From: Candidatus Aminicenantota bacterium
GTDB taxonomy: Bacteria; Acidobacteriota; Aminicenantia; UBA2199
Length of the DNA stretch: 57,347 nucleotides
Assembly (NCBI GenBank): GCA_026393835.1
Contig: JAPKZK010000097.1
Coordinates: 1 to 57,347, forward strand
Reading direction: 5' to 3'
Shown: in pieces, positions 1 to 8,717 of the stretch
How positions within the stretch are numbered: the first letter of the stretch is position 1
Layout of the letters: the number at the start of each line of letters is the position of its first letter
The notes under the pieces: generated by a model
What the model was told of the DNA's origin: nothing
The model's input: only the letters and a program-made list of their open reading frames with translations
Databases searched by the model: none
Position numbers and translations under genes: made by a program

Positions 1-1
1 G

Positions 2-2899
2 TTATCCATTGGGGAACTTAATTGCCTGCTGTGGATGGATGAAAGCGGCAGGGTTTTGGAGTTGCGGGAAACCGGCGCTCCTTTTGTCGAACCGGTTTGT
101 TTTATCGATGTGTCAACCAAAACTCTGCGGAAGGAAGCTGACGTCCTTCATTTTGATGTTTATGAGCAAAACAGTATGCGTACCCGGTGGAGACTTCCAC
201 CCGATAAAACAGCGGGAACAGTGACCAAAAAAATTCTTTTCCGGGAAAAAAGCGGCATCGACCTTTGCCTGGGAACTCTCCGGTTGCAATTGAAACATGT
301 GGTCTGGGATATAAAAGAGTTTTCCCCAGGGCTTTATCAATTACAATTTCATGGGCTCATGATTGAAGGGCCTCAGCAATTTTCGTATGAAAAAGCCACG
401 GGAAAAATATATTCTGCCCACGAATGGGATAACAAATTAAGCCTTAAACAAAATCGCTCCCAAACTACAAATTCTGGAGCGCAGACAATCGCCGCCATTC
501 CTGCCCAGGAAAGAGTAGCGTTGATTGCCCTGTACAATAGTACTGATGGAGATAATTGGAACAATAACAGCGGTTGGAAAACACCGCCTCTTGCTCTAGA
601 TGGCTTTGCTCTACCTGGAACAGAAAATACCTGGAATGGAATTATCTGTGGCACAGGAAATACAACAGTTCAAAGGATAAGCCTATGGGGTAACAATTTG
701 AAAGGCGTCCTACCCCCGGAGTTGGGAACATTGGCTAATTTGACTGCACTTTCTCTGGGAGGGAACAAAATTAGTGGCCCAATACCCCGGGAACTTGGGA
801 ATTTAGCTAATTTGAAAGATATTAGGTTTTCCTATAACCAACTTATCGGCAATATTCCCCAGGAACTGGCAAACCTTTCAAATTTGTATATCCTTGATAT
901 TATAGGGAACCAGCTCAGCGGCACTATACCCCCTGAACTGGGAGAACTGGCTAATTTGCAAAGCCTTAATCTTTCTTGGAACCAACTCAGCGGCATTATA
1001 CCATCTGAACTGGGAAATCTGGCTAATTTGTATAGCCTTCGTCTTAACGGGAACCGACTCAGTGGCATTATTCCACCAGAACTTGGAAACCTGGCAAATT
1101 TGTATGAACTGTGGCTTAGCGTAAACCAACTCAGCGGCAGTATTCCATCCCAATTAGGAAACCTGGCTAATTTGCAAATTTTTGTGTTTTATTCGAACCA
1201 TCTCAGTGGCAGTATTCCCCCGGAACTAGGAAACCTGGTAAATTTGCAAATCCTTTATCTTTACGGGAACCAACTCGGCGCCAGTATCCCCCCGGAACTG
1301 GGAAACCTGGCTAATTTGCAAGGGCTTGCTCTTAGTTTGAACAATCTCAGCGGTAGTATCCCCCCGGAACTGGGAAACTTGCAATATCTAGAACATCTTA
1401 ATCTTTCCTCGAACCAACTCAACGGCAGTATTCCACCCCAACTGGGAAACCTAGCTAATTTGAATGAACTAAGTCTTGGCTGGAACCAACTCAGCGGCAG
1501 TATACCTCATGAACTGGGAAACCTGACAAATTTGAATGAATTAGTTCTTTGCTGGAACCAGCTCAGCGGCAATATACCCCCGGAACTTGGATATCTGGGT
1601 AATTTGCAATATCTTTACCTGCACTATAACCAGTTCAGCGGCAGTATCCCCCCAGAACTGGGAAACCTGGCTAATTTGCAATACCTTTACCTTGGCTCGA
1701 ATCAGCTCAACGGCAGTATACCACCCCAACTGGGAAACCTGACTAATTTGCAATACCTTTACCTTGGCTCGAATCAACTCAACGGCAGTATACCACCCCA
1801 ACTGGGAAACTTGACTAAATTGGAATACCTTCATCTTGGTTCGAACCAGCTCAGCGGAAGTATACCATCCAATTTAACCAACCTGACGAATCTTTGGAAT
1901 AACTGGTCAGATTTAAGATGGAATGCTCTATATACGAATGATGATATATTGAAGGATTTCCTGAATTTAAAGCAAATTGGAGGCAATTGGGCGAACACCC
2001 AGACAATCGCGCCATCGAATGTGGCCGCAACGTCTATTTCCACTACATCGATCAATATTAACTGGACGCCCATTACCTATACATCTGGTACCGGCGGATA
2101 CAGGGTATTTTACAGTACCACCCCGGGGGGGCCGTATACTTATTTCAACATGACCGCGGACAAAACTGAATCTTCCCTTACTGTTACCGGTCTTAATCCC
2201 GGCGCCATCTATTATTTCGTGGTTCAAGCCAGGACATATCCTCATTACTACAACCAGAATACAGTGGACAGCGAATACAGTGCTGAGGTATCGGCTTCAA
2301 CACTTAATCCACTTATCCTGACTTCTCCCAACGGCGGCGAATCATGGGGCCTTAGTACAATACGGGATATCACCTGGACCTCTTCGGGACTATCCGGTAA
2401 TATTCAACTCGAACTGTGGAAAGCCGATAAAAAATTGGGTAACATCGCCGCAAATATTCCCATTGGCAACGGGAATTATGCCTGGTTCGTAGGAAATTGC
2501 GGCCCGGGAGTTGCATCGCCTGGAAACGACTACAAAGTAAAAATTATTACCGCCAACGGTTTGTATAACGACGCTAGCAATGCAGCATTTTCCATTGTGC
2601 AGCCCTCCATAACCCTGACCTCTCCTCACGGCAATGAAAGCTGGAAGCTGGGAACCCAACAGGATATTACCTGGACCTCGGCGGGCCTTACGGGTAATGT
2701 GAAGCTTCTGCTGTTTAAGGGAGGTGTACAGGTGGGCGTTATTGCCCGGGGTATTCCCATTGCCAATGGAACCTATGCCTGGACCGTCGGCAAAAACTCC
2801 GGGGGCATGGCCCCTGTCGGCAGTAATTATTCCGTGAAAATCCGCAGCGAAGACAATCGTTTCTATAATTCCGGGAGCGGCGCCTTCAAGATTTGGTGA
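2..2899 (+). CDS. Surface LRR / FN3 / Knh-like domain protein, 5'-truncated by window edge
   Basis: The frame is open from base 2 with no stop before the first ATG at 35, so the gene very probably begins outside the window. About 965 residues are visible. After a roughly 150-residue N-terminal region come a plant-type LRR cap-like segment (DGDNWNNNSGW) and 17 consecutive 24-residue LRRs of the type LxxLxLxxNxLSGxIPxxLG. A fibronectin type III domain follows (about nt 2010-2300), then two copies of an SPNGGESW...ITWTS module resembling the Kre9/Knh-like secreted protein domain. These families mediate extracellular binding, so a surface or secreted adhesin-like role is inferred. No membrane segment is seen in the visible part. 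The LRRs are near-identical at DNA level, so repeat number probably varies. Confidence 0.88.
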   Translation, partial: LSIGELNCLLWMDESGRVLELRETGAPFVEPVCFIDVSTKTLRKEADVLHFDVYEQNSMRTRWRLPPDKTAGTVTKKILFREKSGIDLCLGTLRLQLKHVVWDIKEFSPGLYQLQFHGLMIEGPQQFSYEKATGKIYSAHEWDNKLSLKQNRSQTTNSGAQTIAAIPAQERVALIALYNSTDGDNWNNNSGWKTPPLALDGFALPGTENTWNGIICGTGNTTVQRISLWGNNLKGVLPPELGTLANLTALSLGGNKISGPIPRELGNLANLKDIRFSYNQLIGNIPQELANLSNLYILDIIGNQLSGTIPPELGELANLQSLNLSWNQLSGIIPSELGNLANLYSLRLNGNRLSGIIPPELGNLANLYELWLSVNQLSGSIPSQLGNLANLQIFVFYSNHLSGSIPPELGNLVNLQILYLYGNQLGASIPPELGNLANLQGLALSLNNLSGSIPPELGNLQYLEHLNLSSNQLNGSIPPQLGNLANLNELSLGWNQLSGSIPHELGNLTNLNELVLCWNQLSGNIPPELGYLGNLQYLYLHYNQFSGSIPPELGNLANLQYLYLGSNQLNGSIPPQLGNLTNLQYLYLGSNQLNGSIPPQLGNLTKLEYLHLGSNQLSGSIPSNLTNLTNLWNNWSDLRWNALYTNDDILKDFLNLKQIGGNWANTQTIAPSNVAATSISTTSININWTPITYTSGTGGYRVFYSTTPGGPYTYFNMTADKTESSLTVTGLNPGAIYYFVVQARTYPHYYNQNTVDSEYSAEVSASTLNPLILTSPNGGESWGLSTIRDITWTSSGLSGNIQLELWKADKKLGNIAANIPIGNGNYAWFVGNCGPGVASPGNDYKVKIITANGLYNDASNAAFSIVQPSITLTSPHGNESWKLGTQQDITWTSAGLTGNVKLLLFKGGVQVGVIARGIPIANGTYAWTVGKNSGGMAPVGSNYSVKIRSEDNRFYNSGSGAFKIW
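672..1895 (+). repeat. 17 tandem 72-bp units encoding 24-aa LRRs
   Basis: The units are exactly 72 bp long with high DNA identity, especially the segments encoding LSGSIPPELGNLAN. The two units around 1680-1820 are almost identical. This pattern indicates recent expansion or gene conversion. The regular period also opens long spurious antisense frames across the array. Confidence 0.9.
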
Positions 2900-3063
2900 G
2901 GCCCCTCCGACTGCTGCCCAAAAGTAGCCGCGAAGAACGCGAAGGACCGCGAAGTAGGGGCGAACGTATCCAAAGAAGGGCAAACTTTCCCACCAGAGAA
3001 TTCTGCAAACCTCCGTGCCACTAAAGTGAGGCTGGAATTCTAAAATTTTTTCCTGGCTCCCCC

Positions 3064-3091
3064 TTGACAACAATTCTCTTTTGGCTAAAAT
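3064..3091 (+). promoter_or_regulatory. Predicted sigma-70 promoter for antitoxin-like gene
   Basis: TTGACA at 3064-3069 and TAAAAT at 3086-3091 are separated by 16 bp, about 40 nt upstream of the chosen ATG. Confidence 0.6.
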
Positions 3092-3131
3092 AGAGGCATG
3101 ATGCCTGCGACTGCGCATGAGAGGAAAAAAC

Positions 3132-3398
3132 ATGAAAGTTAAGAGACAAAGCAGCGATGAATTACGCGCCGAGTACGATTTTGACTATTCAAAAGCTACT
3201 CGCGGGAAGTATTGCCGACGATTGTTGGAAGAAGGATCCAATGTAGTTATCCTCGATCCCGACATAGTCAGGGCTTTCCAGGATTCCGATTCAGTAAATA
3301 AGGCGCTGAGATCGCTCCTGGAACTGACTCGTTCAACAAATCGTTTAACAAAGCGCTCCACCGGGTCTCTGAAAATGCAGGCTCCCGGTGAACGCTGA
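3132..3398 (+). CDS. Small antitoxin-like protein (BrnA/CopG-type), orphan
   Basis: This gene encodes 88 residues starting MKVKRQSSDELR. The 3132 start is preferred over the ATG at 3117 because AGAGGA lies 7 nt in front of it. The sequence shows a charged N-terminus, an ExYDF motif, a RGKYxxR segment and VVILDPDIVRAFxDSxSVNKALRSLL, which resembles a ribbon-helix-helix dimerisation strand plus helices. This layout is common in small antitoxins that pair with RelE-like toxins. No intact partner lies on either side: upstream is intergenic repeat and downstream is a decayed stretch. It has its own promoter. The family assignment rests on sequence style only. Confidence 0.6.
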   Translation: MKVKRQSSDELRAEYDFDYSKATRGKYCRRLLEEGSNVVILDPDIVRAFQDSDSVNKALRSLLELTRSTNRLTKRSTGSLKMQAPGER

Positions 3399-3698
3399 TG
3401 TTGAGTTACATGCTGTTGCGATATAGGTAATCAGATGGTACACTGCAGAAAAGATACCTGCCAGGATTTAGAGTCTGCCCGTTTATTGGCCAGGGCCTTT
3501 GGCCCACCTACGAATGGCTCCGTGCAAAAGCCAACGATGTCAGGGAGAACCTGGAAAGGTTACCGGTAAACGTGATAAATCGTCTTGTTACCTTTATAAG
3601 CATTCCTTCGAATTAAAAAATAGCACTGGAAAAACCTTTCTCCCCGCCATAAAAGACACTAACACGAAATCCGCTACCCCTGGGACAAATCCCGCAAG
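3399..3698 (+). pseudogene. Gene-free stretch with possible coding remnant
   Basis: No intact gene lies here. One plus-strand frame (about 3450-3616, ending in TAA) reads like real protein: it includes WPTYEWLRAKANDV, then RENLERLPVNVINRL. It has no credible start and lies in a degenerate context. It may be the tail of a lost gene, possibly a partner of the upstream antitoxin-like gene. The family is not recognised. Confidence 0.3.
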
Positions 3699-4055
3699 GC
3701 TTAGATCAAGGAGCGCAAGGGTTAGCTCGACCGGCGCAAGCGATAGCTCAACTAGCGCAAGGGTTAACTTGAGTAGCGCAAGCGATAGCTCGGTCAGCGC
3801 AAGGGTTAGCTCGACAAGCGCAAGCGATAGCTTCAGAAGCGCAAGGGTTAGCTCGACAAGCGCAAGGCTTAGCTTGACTAGCGCAAGCGATAGCTCCGGC
3901 AGCGCAAGGCATAGATCGAAGAGCGCAAGGGTTAGATCGACAAGTGCAAGGCATAGATCGAGTAGCGCAAAGCATAGCTCCGGCAGCGCAAGACGTAGAT
4001 CAATGAGTGCAACAGTTAGATCGACAAGCGCAAGGCATAGATCGATGTGCGCAAG
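3699..4055. repeat. 21-bp tandem repeat array, 17 units
   Basis: Seventeen consecutive units of exactly 21 bp follow the pattern gnnTAGnTCnAnnAGCGCAAg. A degraded 18th unit follows to about 4073. Variation sits at defined positions, with the unit starts alternating among gg, cg and gc. Two plus frames and the minus frames stay open through it because 21 is a multiple of three. The minus frame gives a heptad (L-A-L-V-E-L-T / L-A-L-L-K-L-S) and one plus frame gives S-A-R-V-S-S-T. No convincing start or ribosome site supports translation on either strand, so it is listed as a repeat. The flank at 4139-4165 is a CTTGGTG-type dispersed repeat. Confidence 0.88.
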
Positions 4056-4184
4056 GCGCAGCTCCCCAATCAGCTCCCCCCACATGAATTATCAAGGCTC
4101 TTCAAAAGGCGCCAAGAATTTTTTTATAATAACTCCCTTGGTGTACCTTGGTGCCTTGGTGGCTATTTTCATGGTAGGCATCAG

Positions 4185-4214
4185 TTGACAGGAATAGTTG
4201 TTTCATATTAAAAT
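4185..4214 (+). promoter_or_regulatory. Predicted promoter, possibly giving a leaderless mRNA
   Basis: TTGACA (4185-4190) and TAAAAT (4209-4214) are spaced by 18 bp. The -10 box ends only 5 bp before the ATG at 4220 and no Shine-Dalgarno can fit. If this is the real promoter and start, the transcript would begin at or next to the AUG. Confidence 0.55.
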
Positions 4215-4219
4215 ATGCT

Positions 4220-5587
4220 ATGACCATAGAAACGAACAATTATTCAACCGGCGCCGACAGTTGGACGCAGCGTAAAGGTGTAAACGGTAAAATTAAACTT
4301 ACCATATTGGCCGCGGGTCTGGGAAAACGCATGGAACCCCTCACCAGCCACCATCTCCCTAAACCCATGTTCCCCATCGGCGGCAGCGTGCCCATGGTGG
4401 AAATGTGGGTCCGCCGGGCGATTAAGTCCGGCATTACCGATATCTCCATGAACCTCTGCGTACTGGGCAATACGATTAAGAACTACTTCAAATACGGCGA
4501 CGGCGCTAAATTCGGGGCCGATATTTCTTTTATAGAAGAGGAACGCCCTTCCGGCACCCTGGGCGGCGTTTGCAAACAAGCCCTGGGAAACAAGGCCAAA
4601 CAGGTACTGGAAAATGAACCCATGCCCCTGATGGGCGAATTCAAAGGAACCACTATCATCGCCCCCAGCGGCGATATCGTTACCGATTTCAGCGCGGAAC
4701 TGCTGGAACAAATGTACGACATCCACACCAAAAAAGGGGCGGCTTTTACCATGGTTTTAACCCCTGTTCCCTGGGAAAAAAGGGGCGAATTCGGAACAGT
4801 CGAACTGAAAACCCCCGAATCACTACACGGCCCGGTATCACAATCAGGACAGATAGTTGAATTTAGAGAAAAAGACCCTCAATCCCCCACTAATCTGAAT
4901 AACGCCTCCATTTATATGATAGAAATGGATTTATTAAAGACGCTGGACCACTTTCGCACCCCCGCCGAAACGGGACTGGATAAACCCTTTTACGATTTCG
5001 GCAAACATGTATTTCCCGCCATGCTGGGCAAACTGGCGTACGCAAAATTGCCGAAAGATTTCTTATTATGGGGACTCCGCTATGACGGCCTGTGGCATGA
5101 CGTAGGCCGAAAACGGGATTACCTGGATGTCAATCGAACCTTCCTGGATGGCGGTCTCGAACTGGAAATTCCTTACGAAAAACAACCCTGGGGTTACCTG
5201 GGAACCAATGTAACCATGGATTTTTCCAAAGTGAACATTAAGAAGCCGGTTATCATCGGCAGCGATTGTGTTATTGAAGCGGGCGCCACTTTGGGCCCTT
5301 ACGCCGTTATCGGGGACGGCTGGACTATCGAAAGAAAAGCCGCTGTCGCCAATTCCGTCTTATGGAAACCCTATTCCTATTTTACCGATGAGGGCGTTGA
5401 AATCCCGGTTAATGAAAGAAAAGCAAATAACGGGGCCCGGGTCAGGGAAGGGGTTGTTGTCGATGGCTGCATTATTGTTGGCGGAACCATAGAAAACGAT
5501 TTAAAGGAAAAAACAGTGGACGTCCTCCGGGATGGGCAGGTAAAGATTCTTTCCATCGATTATCTCCCGAAAGATGAAAGGGCATAG
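4220..5587 (+). CDS. Sugar-1-phosphate nucleotidyltransferase with beta-helix tail
   Basis: This 455-residue protein should form an NDP-sugar from a sugar-1-phosphate and an NTP in the cytoplasm. The NTP_transferase signature is clear at about residues 27-55: LAAGLGKRMEPLT followed by LPKPMFPIGG. GTLGG and the later GLWHDVGRKRDYL segment are also typical. Residues about 335-390 contain hexapeptide-type repeats (IIGSDCVIEAGATLGPYAVI) of a left-handed beta-helix, as in mannose-1-phosphate guanylyltransferase-like and GlmU-like enzymes. The exact sugar and nucleotide cannot be read from the sequence. The next gene starts 9 bp downstream, so the two are probably co-transcribed. The first 25 residues look dispensable, so an internal start is possible. 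Confidence 0.88.
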   Translation: MTIETNNYSTGADSWTQRKGVNGKIKLTILAAGLGKRMEPLTSHHLPKPMFPIGGSVPMVEMWVRRAIKSGITDISMNLCVLGNTIKNYFKYGDGAKFGADISFIEEERPSGTLGGVCKQALGNKAKQVLENEPMPLMGEFKGTTIIAPSGDIVTDFSAELLEQMYDIHTKKGAAFTMVLTPVPWEKRGEFGTVELKTPESLHGPVSQSGQIVEFREKDPQSPTNLNNASIYMIEMDLLKTLDHFRTPAETGLDKPFYDFGKHVFPAMLGKLAYAKLPKDFLLWGLRYDGLWHDVGRKRDYLDVNRTFLDGGLELEIPYEKQPWGYLGTNVTMDFSKVNIKKPVIIGSDCVIEAGATLGPYAVIGDGWTIERKAAVANSVLWKPYSYFTDEGVEIPVNERKANNGARVREGVVVDGCIIVGGTIENDLKEKTVDVLRDGQVKILSIDYLPKDERA

Positions 5588-5596
5588 GAGAAATAG

Positions 5597-6553
5597 ATGA
5601 TACATGTATGGAATCATTGTCATAATTGCAATGCGGCCCCCATCGTGGGGCGGAGATTTCACTGCGAATCATGCCCGGATGGCCCGGATACCGATTTATG
5701 CGGGCCCTGTTATGAGAAATTTAAGGAAGGGAAGATCATCCACCCGGCGGAAGACAGCAGCGCCGCACTCCTGGAAATAAAAGAACACCGCTTCGAAGTC
5801 CTGGAAGGGAAACCGCCCGATCAGTACGAGAGTTGGCTGCCCATCAGTCACCCCGCCGCACCCACCCCCGGGACGCCGGGCCATTTTGTCGTAAGGCCTA
5901 TTTTTTCCGCCGGGATGGAGTCGTTTATCGGGGGCTATGCCTTTGCGGCAAAGGTGGAAGAAAATAGCGGGCCGCTTCTGTTGACGGCGCTTCATGTAAT
6001 GGATGAGATAATCAAACAAAAGGGCATCGACTGCTCGGAACAGAATAAAAGTTATACCGGCAGGGAACTGCCGGCAATTATCACCCATGTGGATATTTAC
6101 GACATATTTGCGCCCAATTGGATGATGGCGCACCTGGGAACCGCCGGGCCCATGCTGGTCCTGCCCAATGCCCGGACCGGCGGCGAGGAGCCTTATTCGG
6201 ACCGGGATATTGCCGCTTTCCGCATGCGGGACGCGGGCCGATTAACCCCGGTCCCGCTGGCCCACCGGCCCCCGGTTGTGGGCGACCCCGTGTGGCAGGC
6301 GGCGCGGTCCCCGGAAAAACCGGGCCGGCAATTATTTAAAGCCGTGGTGGTGGAAATCACGGACCGCACCCTGGTATTTAAATACGAAAACCAGGGGAAA
6401 AAACCGAAATACATCAGCGGCTCTCCGGTGTTGAATAAAAACGGTGAAATTGTGGGCATTTCAGTGGGCGGCGGGGAATTTAAAGGGGCCTTACTGGGGC
6501 ATGCCAATCATGTGGGAAATATCCGGGAACACTTAACCGGAAACGCTTTTTAA
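5597..6553 (+). CDS. ZZ-type zinc finger fused to trypsin-like serine protease
   Basis: This is a 318-residue protein without a signal peptide. Residues 1-50 carry paired cysteines (HCHNC, HCESC, DLCGPC) followed by a His, matching the ZZ zinc-finger layout known mostly from eukaryotes. The rest is a chymotrypsin-fold domain: catalytic His in LLTALHVMD, Asp in YSDRDIAAF, and Ser in ISGSPVLNKNGEIVGI. A cytoplasmic protease recruited by the zinc finger is the simplest reading. Trypsin-like domains of this kind occur in bacterial conflict systems, but no NTPase partner is adjacent here. It follows the nucleotidyltransferase by 9 bp. AGGAGA precedes the start. Confidence 0.85.
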   Translation: MIHVWNHCHNCNAAPIVGRRFHCESCPDGPDTDLCGPCYEKFKEGKIIHPAEDSSAALLEIKEHRFEVLEGKPPDQYESWLPISHPAAPTPGTPGHFVVRPIFSAGMESFIGGYAFAAKVEENSGPLLLTALHVMDEIIKQKGIDCSEQNKSYTGRELPAIITHVDIYDIFAPNWMMAHLGTAGPMLVLPNARTGGEEPYSDRDIAAFRMRDAGRLTPVPLAHRPPVVGDPVWQAARSPEKPGRQLFKAVVVEITDRTLVFKYENQGKKPKYISGSPVLNKNGEIVGISVGGGEFKGALLGHANHVGNIREHLTGNAF

Positions 6554-6556
6554 AAG

Positions 6557-7105
6557 TTATATGCGCTTTATAAGCTTTAATACTTTCAATATCATCACAG
6601 CCACAATAAAAAGAGAGAAATACAACACCCGGTACTCTTTATTTTTCATGTAGAAGGAGATGTTAAACCCACGGCAGTCCACCTTTTTTATTTTGGGGAA
6701 GAAAGAATTCGAACCTTTGGCCCACTTTTCATACTGTTTAGCGAACTTCTTTTTCAGGCGCCTATGCTCGATGGTCATTAAAAAGGGAAAGAACAGCGCG
6801 TAGAAAACCAGGAAAATCGCATACGAGTATATATTATTACCCGCAATTGCGATTCCCATCCCCAGTACAAAATTCCCAAAATAAAGTGGGTTTCGCGTCA
6901 GGGCAAAAGGGCCTTTGGTGGCCAGTTCATTATCCTTGTTGATAAAACCCGCCGCCCACCCCCTGAAAAACATCCCGGCAATTATAAAAAAGAACCCCAG
7001 CGGAAGCGATAACGGACTGGGTTCGGCCACGTACAGGAGCACGATTAGACACACAATACCTACGGTTGCACGATATTTAATGATAAGCTCAACGAAATTT
7101 TTCAT
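6557..7105 (-). CDS. Isoprenylcysteine / phospholipid methyltransferase-like membrane protein
   Basis: This 182-residue polytopic membrane protein has about four hydrophobic segments. The family signature LATKGPFALTRNPLYFGNF followed by a conserved IEHRRLKKKFAKQYEKW matches the ICMT/PEMT fold, in which SAM binds near the RNPLY motif. The substrate is unknown; bacterial members methylate lipids or small molecules. It overlaps the upstream heptosyltransferase gene by 17 nt and is the last gene of the minus-strand envelope cluster. It lies convergent to the ZZ-protease gene with a 3-bp gap. Confidence 0.82.
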   Translation of the reverse strand: MKNFVELIIKYRATVGIVCLIVLLYVAEPSPLSLPLGFFFIIAGMFFRGWAAGFINKDNELATKGPFALTRNPLYFGNFVLGMGIAIAGNNIYSYAIFLVFYALFFPFLMTIEHRRLKKKFAKQYEKWAKGSNSFFPKIKKVDCRGFNISFYMKNKEYRVLYFSLFIVAVMILKVLKLIKRI

Positions 7106-8210
7106 ATAAGGTCCCGATGGTTTGAATTATTTTGTTTATGTCTAAATTTTTTATACATTCTATTGTACCACATTTTTTCTTATAACAAAAACCGCAGGGT
7201 AATTTTTCATAAATAGAAACGCTGTCCGGCAATAAAGATCCGTTTCTAAAAGGCGATGTGGCGGTAAAGATACCCACGGAAGGTGTTTTCACCAGGTCTG
7301 CCAGGTGGAGCGGCAGCGAGTCGCCGCTGACCAGCACACGGGCGCAGCGGATAAAAAGCAGCAGTTGGCTGAAATTAAAAAAATCCGCCATGACCGCCCC
7401 CGTACTCCCGGAAACTTCTTGCGCCACCTTTTGTTCATTCTCATTGCCCCACAGGATAACCACCCGGCAGCCGTATTTCTCCCGGGCCCCGTTTACAATT
7501 TCAATATACTGCCCGGGGAAGAGCAATTTGGATTGCCAGCCGCCGCCCACATTCAGCGCCAGGAAATTATTCATTTCCAGTCCATGGCGCGCCAGGAATT
7601 CTTGCATAGCTTTTTCCCAGGGCGACAGGTCCGCCAATTGAACCTTTACCCGGTCCCAATCCATTTCTTTTAGACCGTTGGGGTGCGGCGGCGGCGGTAA
7701 CTGCGGCGGCGTAAGCGCCGCGAGGCGGCCGTTGAAATTGGCCAGGTGAATGTTTTTCAGCACCACATGAAGGGCGTGGTCATCGAAAAAATCCACTGTT
7801 CGCCGGTAGAAAAAACGCGCCGCCGGCTCCCTTAAATTCTTTTTGTGGAACCCCACCGTAACCGCCCCGTCCAGGAGCCAGGCCAGGAAGGCCGATTTCA
7901 ACAAACCCTGGAAATCCAACACCAGGTCGAAGGTTTTTGTTTTGCCATACAGCGAGCGGATACGTTTGGCTTCTTTTATTTTATTCGCCAGGCCCTTTTG
8001 TTTGAAGGCCGTCACAATAATTCGGTCGATGCCCGGGAAATTTTCCAACAATTTGGCGCCCGCGGGTTCCGCGAACCAACTAATTTTCGCATGGGGGTAG
8101 GCCCCCCGCAAGAGGGTGAAAGCCCGCAGGGTGTGAATGATATCACCCAGGGCCGACAGCCTTATAACGGCAATGTTTTTATATTCCGGTTCGTTCATTG
8201 TTCCAGGCAT
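7089..8210 (-). CDS. Glycosyltransferase family 9 (ADP-heptose:LPS heptosyltransferase-like)
   Basis: This 373-residue protein should transfer heptose from an ADP-activated donor to LPS core in the cytoplasm. The N-terminus IAVIRLSALGDIIHTLRAF is the GT9 hallmark. The C-terminal domain contains NVGGGWQSKLLFPGQY and VSGDSLPLHLADLVKTPSVGIF, the donor-binding motif. Two cysteines near the C-terminus (CGFCYKKKCG) are frequent in the family. Its genes for donor synthesis are immediately upstream in the same direction. Either ATG at 8210 or at 8198 could be the start; the second has a GGAA just before it. Confidence 0.9.
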   Translation of the reverse strand: MPGTMNEPEYKNIAVIRLSALGDIIHTLRAFTLLRGAYPHAKISWFAEPAGAKLLENFPGIDRIIVTAFKQKGLANKIKEAKRIRSLYGKTKTFDLVLDFQGLLKSAFLAWLLDGAVTVGFHKKNLREPAARFFYRRTVDFFDDHALHVVLKNIHLANFNGRLAALTPPQLPPPPHPNGLKEMDWDRVKVQLADLSPWEKAMQEFLARHGLEMNNFLALNVGGGWQSKLLFPGQYIEIVNGAREKYGCRVVILWGNENEQKVAQEVSGSTGAVMADFFNFSQLLLFIRCARVLVSGDSLPLHLADLVKTPSVGIFTATSPFRNGSLLPDSVSIYEKLPCGFCYKKKCGTIECIKNLDINKIIQTIGTLYEKFR

Positions 8211-8234
8211 TTGATGCAGCGTTTGTTTTTTAAA

Positions 8235-8717
8235 TTAGCGGCCGCGGTTCCTGATATCTGTTATGATGTGGGAGGTGGAGCGCACCTTGTCGCCGCCGAC
8301 GATGGCGATGGCCCCGCCGTAGGATTTTACGGTTTCCCTTTCAGGCACCGTATCCACCGTATAATCCGAGCCTTTGCAGTGGACATCCGGTTTCAACGTC
8401 AGCAGCACCCGGTCCACTGTTTGTTCATTGAAAATAGTGACGTAGTCTACGCATTCGAAAGAGGCAATGATGCGGATTCTTGAATTTTCATCCAGGATGG
8501 CCCGGTGAGGGCCTTTTAATTTTTTCAAGGATTGGTCGGAGTTCAGGGCCACCACCAGGATATCCGCCGTCTCTTTGGCGCCTTTCAAATAACGGACATG
8601 GCCGATATGGACCAGGTCGAAGCCGCCGTTGGCCAATGCGACTTTCTTGTTTTTTTTTCTTTGCTCAAGCAGCGCCGGCGACAGTTTTTCCAGGGGATAA
8701 AATTTAGTTAAGCTCAT
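8235..8717 (-). CDS. rfaE2: D-glycero-beta-D-manno-heptose 1-phosphate adenylyltransferase
   Basis: This 160-residue protein corresponds to the C-terminal half of E. coli HldE. Motifs are ANGGFDLVHIGHVRYL (HxGH nucleotidyltransferase), KLKGPHRAIL, and RSTSHI near the end. It adenylylates heptose-1-phosphate to make the ADP-heptose used by the downstream glycosyltransferase. It overlaps the kinase gene by 14 nt, indicating translational coupling. The split into two genes is common outside the enterobacteria. Confidence 0.93.
   Translation of the reverse strand: MSLTKFYPLEKLSPALLEQRKKNKKVALANGGFDLVHIGHVRYLKGAKETADILVVALNSDQSLKKLKGPHRAILDENSRIRIIASFECVDYVTIFNEQTVDRVLLTLKPDVHCKGSDYTVDTVPERETVKSYGGAIAIVGGDKVRSTSHIITDIRNRGR

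Noticed and set aside
2390..3133. Antisense 247-codon frame over the LRR gene end
   Set aside because: It is a shadow of the plus-strand domains and runs through an intergenic repeat; no homology-like motifs.
3699..4055. CRISPR array
   Set aside because: Units are contiguous 21-mers without spacers and no cas genes are present. The same holds for 34725-35070.
3594..4085. Minus-strand 163-codon frame with leucine heptads as a real protein
   Set aside because: It is opened by the 21-bp period, has no convincing ribosome site or promoter, and flanks are low-quality coding sequence. Kept only as a repeat array.
3499..4188. Plus-strand 229-codon frame with SARVSST repeats as a gene
   Set aside because: No credible start signal; its end runs through a CTTGGTG-type intergenic repeat and the next promoter.
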